A stretch of 18,679 bases of DNA from UBA2233 sp002347965 [NCBI: Nitrospirae bacterium UBA2233] (GTDB lineage Bacteria; UBA2233): assembly GCA_002347965.1 (NCBI GenBank), contig DDYN01000051.1:54757-73435 (forward strand), given 5' to 3'. Positions 16,425-18,679 of this stretch are shown in pieces. Within the stretch, counting starts at the first letter, position 1; each line of letters begins with the position of its first letter. A program made the translations under genes and the position numbers. The notes under the pieces are model-generated. The model was not told where the DNA came from. It worked only from the letters and a program-made list of their open reading frames with translations, and made no database searches.

Positions 16425-16573
16425 ATGGCACAGCAGGTCTGACGAGACTTTTAGAAAAGTATGGTGTCTACCGCGTAGGCCTCGAAACGGCCTAGGCGTG
16501 GAAGCTCGCTAAGGGGCAAGGCCTCAATGGAACAAAAGAAGGCGGCATTTCTTTTAGGGACTTAGAAAGATAA
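16425..16573 (+). pseudogene. Possible decayed small gene
   Basis: A strong ribosome site, GGAGGAGAGG at 16409-16418, precedes the ATG at 16425 by six bases, but the frame (MAQQV) ends after five codons. One frame over, protein-like sequence continues: GLTRLLEKYGVYRVGLETA, a TAG, then AWKLAKGQGLNGTKEGG and FRDLER to a stop at 16571-16573. One frameshift and one nonsense change would explain a small protein of about 50 residues. I do not recognise the family. Confidence 0.3.
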
Positions 16574-16669
16574 GCTAGCTTGTTTTATCGCGCATGCTAG
16601 CCAAGGCCCAATCAGCCCGTACTCCACGGCAAAAAAGTCCGCTCTGGAAAGAAACGAGGGGGATTTAAG

Positions 16670-16706
16670 AACGTCGAGTGCGGGCAAATAGCCCGCCCTC
16701 GACGTT
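16670..16706. terminator. Strong hairpin in the intergenic region, possible bidirectional terminator
   Basis: AACGTCGAG (16670-16678) pairs with CTCGACGTT (16698-16706). Inside it, after one mismatch, GCGGGC pairs with GCCCGC around a five-base loop. The following T stretch is short (gtttgtcctt), so it may be a protein-binding palindrome or an RNA element rather than an intrinsic terminator. Confidence 0.4.
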
Positions 16707-16994
16707 GTTTGTCCTTCCCGTATAAACAAGAAAAAAAGTTTTAATGGGTACAGCAGCGACCTTCCTTGCTGTCCTACCTGCACGCGTGGCAAGGCGGACG
16801 GTTGGGCAAATGGGCATCAAGATTCCTTTGGTGTGGTATTGTATTTTAAGGAAATACGCCGCCTGTCTGGGGTTATGCAACACAGGTGCGAATTTCCCAA
16901 AAGAGCGAGGCCGGGGCATCCTGAACCGGCTAATAGCTCAAGAGGCTGGTTGTTGGCGATTTGTTTTTGCGAGCAACGAGTAGGAGGTAGCTTA

Positions 16995-17489
16995 ATGGGG
17001 CTCATGGATATGCAGGTAAAGACGAAGGTTAACGTGGGGGATCCTGCCCCCGATTTTTCGTTGCCATCCCACAAAGGACGGATTATCAAGCTGAAGGATC
17101 TTCTCGAGGAGAGCCTAAGGGGAGTCACCGTCTTCTTTTATCCGAAAGACCATTCTCCGGTGTGCACGATAGAGAATTGTATTTTCCGAGATTTCCACGA
17201 GGCCTTTACGAAGGAAGGGGTTGGGGTTGTCGGAATCAGCGCCGATACGCTCGAATCCCACGAGCGCTTTGCCAAAAAGCATGGGCTTCCCTTCGACCTT
17301 TTGAGCGATAAGGACGGAACAATTCGAAAGCGCTACGGGGTCCCTTCTTTCATGGGTCTCATGCCGGGCCGGGCAACCTACGTCATCGACAAGCAAGGGA
17401 TCGTGCGTTACGTGTTTACGGCTCAGATCATGGTGAAATCCCACATCAAAAAGGCGCTGGAGGCGATCGAGCAGCTCAAGGAGGTCTAA
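16995..17489 (+). CDS. Peroxiredoxin, PrxQ/Bcp subfamily
   Basis: Cytoplasmic thiol peroxidase reducing hydrogen peroxide and organic hydroperoxides, 164 residues. The AhpC/TSA fold starts at VGDPAPDFSLP. The active-site motif P-x3-S-x2-C is at 50-57 (PKDHSPVC) with peroxidatic Cys57; Cys62, five residues later, matches the resolving cysteine spacing of E. coli Bcp. Ser54 replaces the more usual Thr and Val56 the usual Gly. I chose the ATG at 16995 because GGAGG lies eight bases upstream and the protein then begins next to the conserved domain; an earlier ATG at 16833 adds non-conserved sequence. It appears to be a single-gene unit. Confidence 0.92.
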   Translation: MGLMDMQVKTKVNVGDPAPDFSLPSHKGRIIKLKDLLEESLRGVTVFFYPKDHSPVCTIENCIFRDFHEAFTKEGVGVVGISADTLESHERFAKKHGLPFDLLSDKDGTIRKRYGVPSFMGLMPGRATYVIDKQGIVRYVFTAQIMVKSHIKKALEAIEQLKEV

Positions 17490-17880
17490 AGGGCAACCTG
17501 CCGCCGTACGGCCTTCCTCGGGGGTTTGTCGCTAAAAAGCCCCCGTGAGCGCCCTAAGCCCCGGATAAACCTGCGCTGCTTTTAGGGTCGAGGCACCGCT
17601 ACGTGGCTTACAAAGATGTCTGCTCTTTGGATTGAAAGCTTCTGGGCCTCTTCCGGGAAGATCGTAACCAACGATAAGTGCCTCAAGGCCCCTTTCGCCT
17701 CTTTAAGAAACATTCCCCTGCTTGCAAGCGTTTTATATAAAAGAAACGCCCTCGATCGTCCTTGCTTTTTGGTTTTACCCCGGAAAGGCGTCAAGCATGA
17801 GAGTGTTTACCCGAAGATCTATGGTATTCTGTGTTATCGTAAACGCGTACTTGTGGGTATACAGATACAAGGAAACACGG
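17490..17880. other. 391-bp intergenic region upstream of parA
   Basis: No gene is supported; open frames on both strands here lack recognisable sequence. A short GC-rich inverted repeat (ggggg/ccccc, about 17517-17549) follows the peroxiredoxin gene but has no T-tract. GTTTAC near 17804 and GTAAAC near 17839 form an inverted pair upstream of parA that could be an operator; this is weak. Confidence 0.35.
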
Positions 17881-18540
17881 ATGGCATTCGTGATCGGCAT
17901 CCAGAACCAAAAAGGCGGGGTGGGCAAAACAACCGTCGCCATCAACCTCTCGCATGGCTTGACGCTCAAAGGGCTGCGCGTGTTGCTTGTCGATGCCGAC
18001 CCTCAAGGCTCGGCAAGGGACTGGGCGGCGGTTCGCAAGGGAGAGCCTCCGTTTGCCGTGATCGGGCTCGACAGGCCAACGCTCCACCGCGACCTGTCCA
18101 CCGTCGCCGCGGGCTACGACATCGCCGTAATTGACGGACCCCCGCGTGTGTCGGAGTTGGCTCGCTCGGTCGTGCTGGCATCGGACTTGGTGGTTATCCC
18201 GGTTCAGCCCTCTCCGTACGACATCTGGAGCGCGAAGGAGGCCGTGGATTTAACGAAGGAAGGGGCCATTTTCAAGGAAGCCCTCGTATCCGTGTTTGCG
18301 ATTAATCGTAAAATCGTAAACACGGCCATCGGGCGGGACATTGTAGAAGCGCTCGGCGAGTTTGGAATTCACATCCTTGAAAGCACCCTTTGCCAGCGCG
18401 TCGTCTATGCCGAGAGCGCGACAACGGGGAAGACAGTGCTCGAGGCGAACCCAAAGTGCCCTGCGGCTTTGGAGGTCCTCGCTTTAACGGAGGAAACGCT
18501 CGGCATCCTTGCCGGTCTAAACAAAGAAATAAGGCTTTAA
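17881..18540 (+). CDS. parA: ParA-family partition ATPase, plasmid type
   Basis: Walker-type ATPase for plasmid or element partition, 219 residues. The deviant Walker A motif KGGVGKTT (11-18) has the signature Lys11 and catalytic Lys16. It is followed by LLVDADPQGSARDWA, the Walker B region IAVIDGPPR, and VIPVQPSPYDIWSAKEA, typical of small ParA proteins on plasmids and integrative elements. No N-terminal helix-turn-helix is present, so autoregulation would rely on a partner. The ATG at 17881 is favoured by AAGGA eight bases before it and by the MAFVIGIQNQKGG start; an earlier in-frame ATG adds a non-conserved leader. No parB or centromere repeats are seen; a partner could lie beyond the right edge. 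It suggests that the right flank belongs to, or descends from, a mobile replicon. Confidence 0.9.
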   Translation: MAFVIGIQNQKGGVGKTTVAINLSHGLTLKGLRVLLVDADPQGSARDWAAVRKGEPPFAVIGLDRPTLHRDLSTVAAGYDIAVIDGPPRVSELARSVVLASDLVVIPVQPSPYDIWSAKEAVDLTKEGAIFKEALVSVFAINRKIVNTAIGRDIVEALGEFGIHILESTLCQRVVYAESATTGKTVLEANPKCPAALEVLALTEETLGILAGLNKEIRL

Positions 18541-18551
18541 GGTATTAAAGG

Positions 18552-18602
18552 AGTCAACTACCCCACCCTTAAGGGTGGAGCTTGCGAAAGCTCTGGTTGA
18601 CT
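18552..18602 (+). mobile_element. Three-way-junction hairpin, candidate IS200/IS605-type element end
   Basis: AGTCAAC (18552-18558) pairs with GTTGACT (18596-18602). Inside are a perfect 16-base palindrome CCACCCTTAAGGGTGG (18563-18578) and a hairpin AGCTT-GCGA-AAGCT (18579-18592) with a GNRA loop. Hairpins of this form flank IS200/IS605/IS1341 elements as I recall. No TnpA or TnpB is visible, but only 77 bp remain to the window edge. Confidence 0.45.
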
Positions 18603-18651
18603 AGGGGGCAGAAATGCAGCAGTTACGGAAGAGACGGCTAACCCACACGCA

Positions 18652-18676
18652 CCACGGATATTCCGCACGTCCGTGG
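18652..18676. repeat. Short inverted repeat at the right edge
   Basis: CCACGGA (18652-18658) and TCCGTGG (18670-18676) form a 7-bp stem with an 11-base loop. It may belong to the same element end as the hairpin at 18552-18602. Confidence 0.4.
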
Positions 18677-18679
18677 CAA

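Larger units (their letters stand above)
16345..16994. other. 650-bp intergenic region between divergent SDR and peroxiredoxin genes
   Basis: No intact gene is supported. It contains a decayed small reading frame (16425-16573), a strong hairpin (16670-16706) and A-rich tracts near 16630 and 16727-16741. Promoters for both flanking genes should lie here, but none could be defined. Confidence 0.5.

Noticed and set aside
16562-16919. Minus-strand open frames in the intergenic region
   Set aside because: No recognisable motif, no ribosome site, and they run through the large palindrome at 16670-16706.
17517-17549. Possible terminator after the peroxiredoxin gene
   Set aside because: The GC stem is only five bases with a few weak pairs, and no T-tract follows on either strand.
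17582-17794. Minus-strand open frame of 70 codons upstream of parA
   Set aside because: No family resemblance and no ribosome site; it ends within non-coding sequence.

Overview
The window is a bacterial chromosome or large-element segment whose core is a complete type I-C CRISPR-Cas locus on the minus strand. Genus cannot be assigned from sequence alone. Strong GGAGG-type ribosome binding sites and the gene families suggest a Gram-negative proteobacterium or Desulfobacterota-like anaerobe. A BadH-like dehydrogenase next to an acyl-CoA dehydrogenase points to anaerobic alicyclic/aromatic acid metabolism.

Layout. (1) 1-1667, minus: the N-terminal 555 codons of a P2-type cation ATPase running off the left edge. 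(2) 1726-3025: one isolated CRISPR repeat, then about 1.26 kb of foreign-looking DNA with a ZIP metal transporter, a decayed REP-associated transposase (RAYT) tail between two near-identical REP-like repeats, and small tandem repeats. (3) 3026-4213: a CRISPR array of 17 identical 37-bp repeats and 16 spacers, followed by a leader of about 186 bp. (4) 4400-14323, minus: cas2, cas1, cas4, a 56-codon cas7-like tail, cas7, cas8c (with a probable internal cas11c start), cas5c, cas3, and a second, truncated cas3 as the promoter-proximal gene. Transcription would run from about 14.37 kb through the cas genes towards the array. (5) 14403-16344, minus: acyl-CoA dehydrogenase and BadH-like SDR. (6) 16995-18540, plus: a PrxQ/Bcp peroxiredoxin and a plasmid-type ParA ATPase, then a three-way-junction hairpin resembling an IS200/IS605-type end.

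How the genes work together. Cas1, Cas2 and Cas4 would acquire spacers. Cas5c would process pre-crRNA and cap the crRNA. Cas7, Cas8c, Cas5c and Cas11c would form Cascade, and the full-length Cas3 would degrade the target. All key motifs that I can check are intact, so the system looks functional.

Most noteworthy features: (a) the truncated cas3 (HD plus RecA1, cut inside RecA2), whose stop codon overlaps the start of the intact cas3; (b) a cas7-type C-terminal fragment in frame behind the cas7 stop, which looks like a scar of gene replacement; (c) two adjacent spacers against variants of one protospacer, sharing the PAM-proximal edge but differing in the seed; (d) a stranded repeat showing that the array was split or eroded by an insertion. 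Together these suggest a type I-C locus assembled by repeated recombination. I do not see an entirely new defence system.
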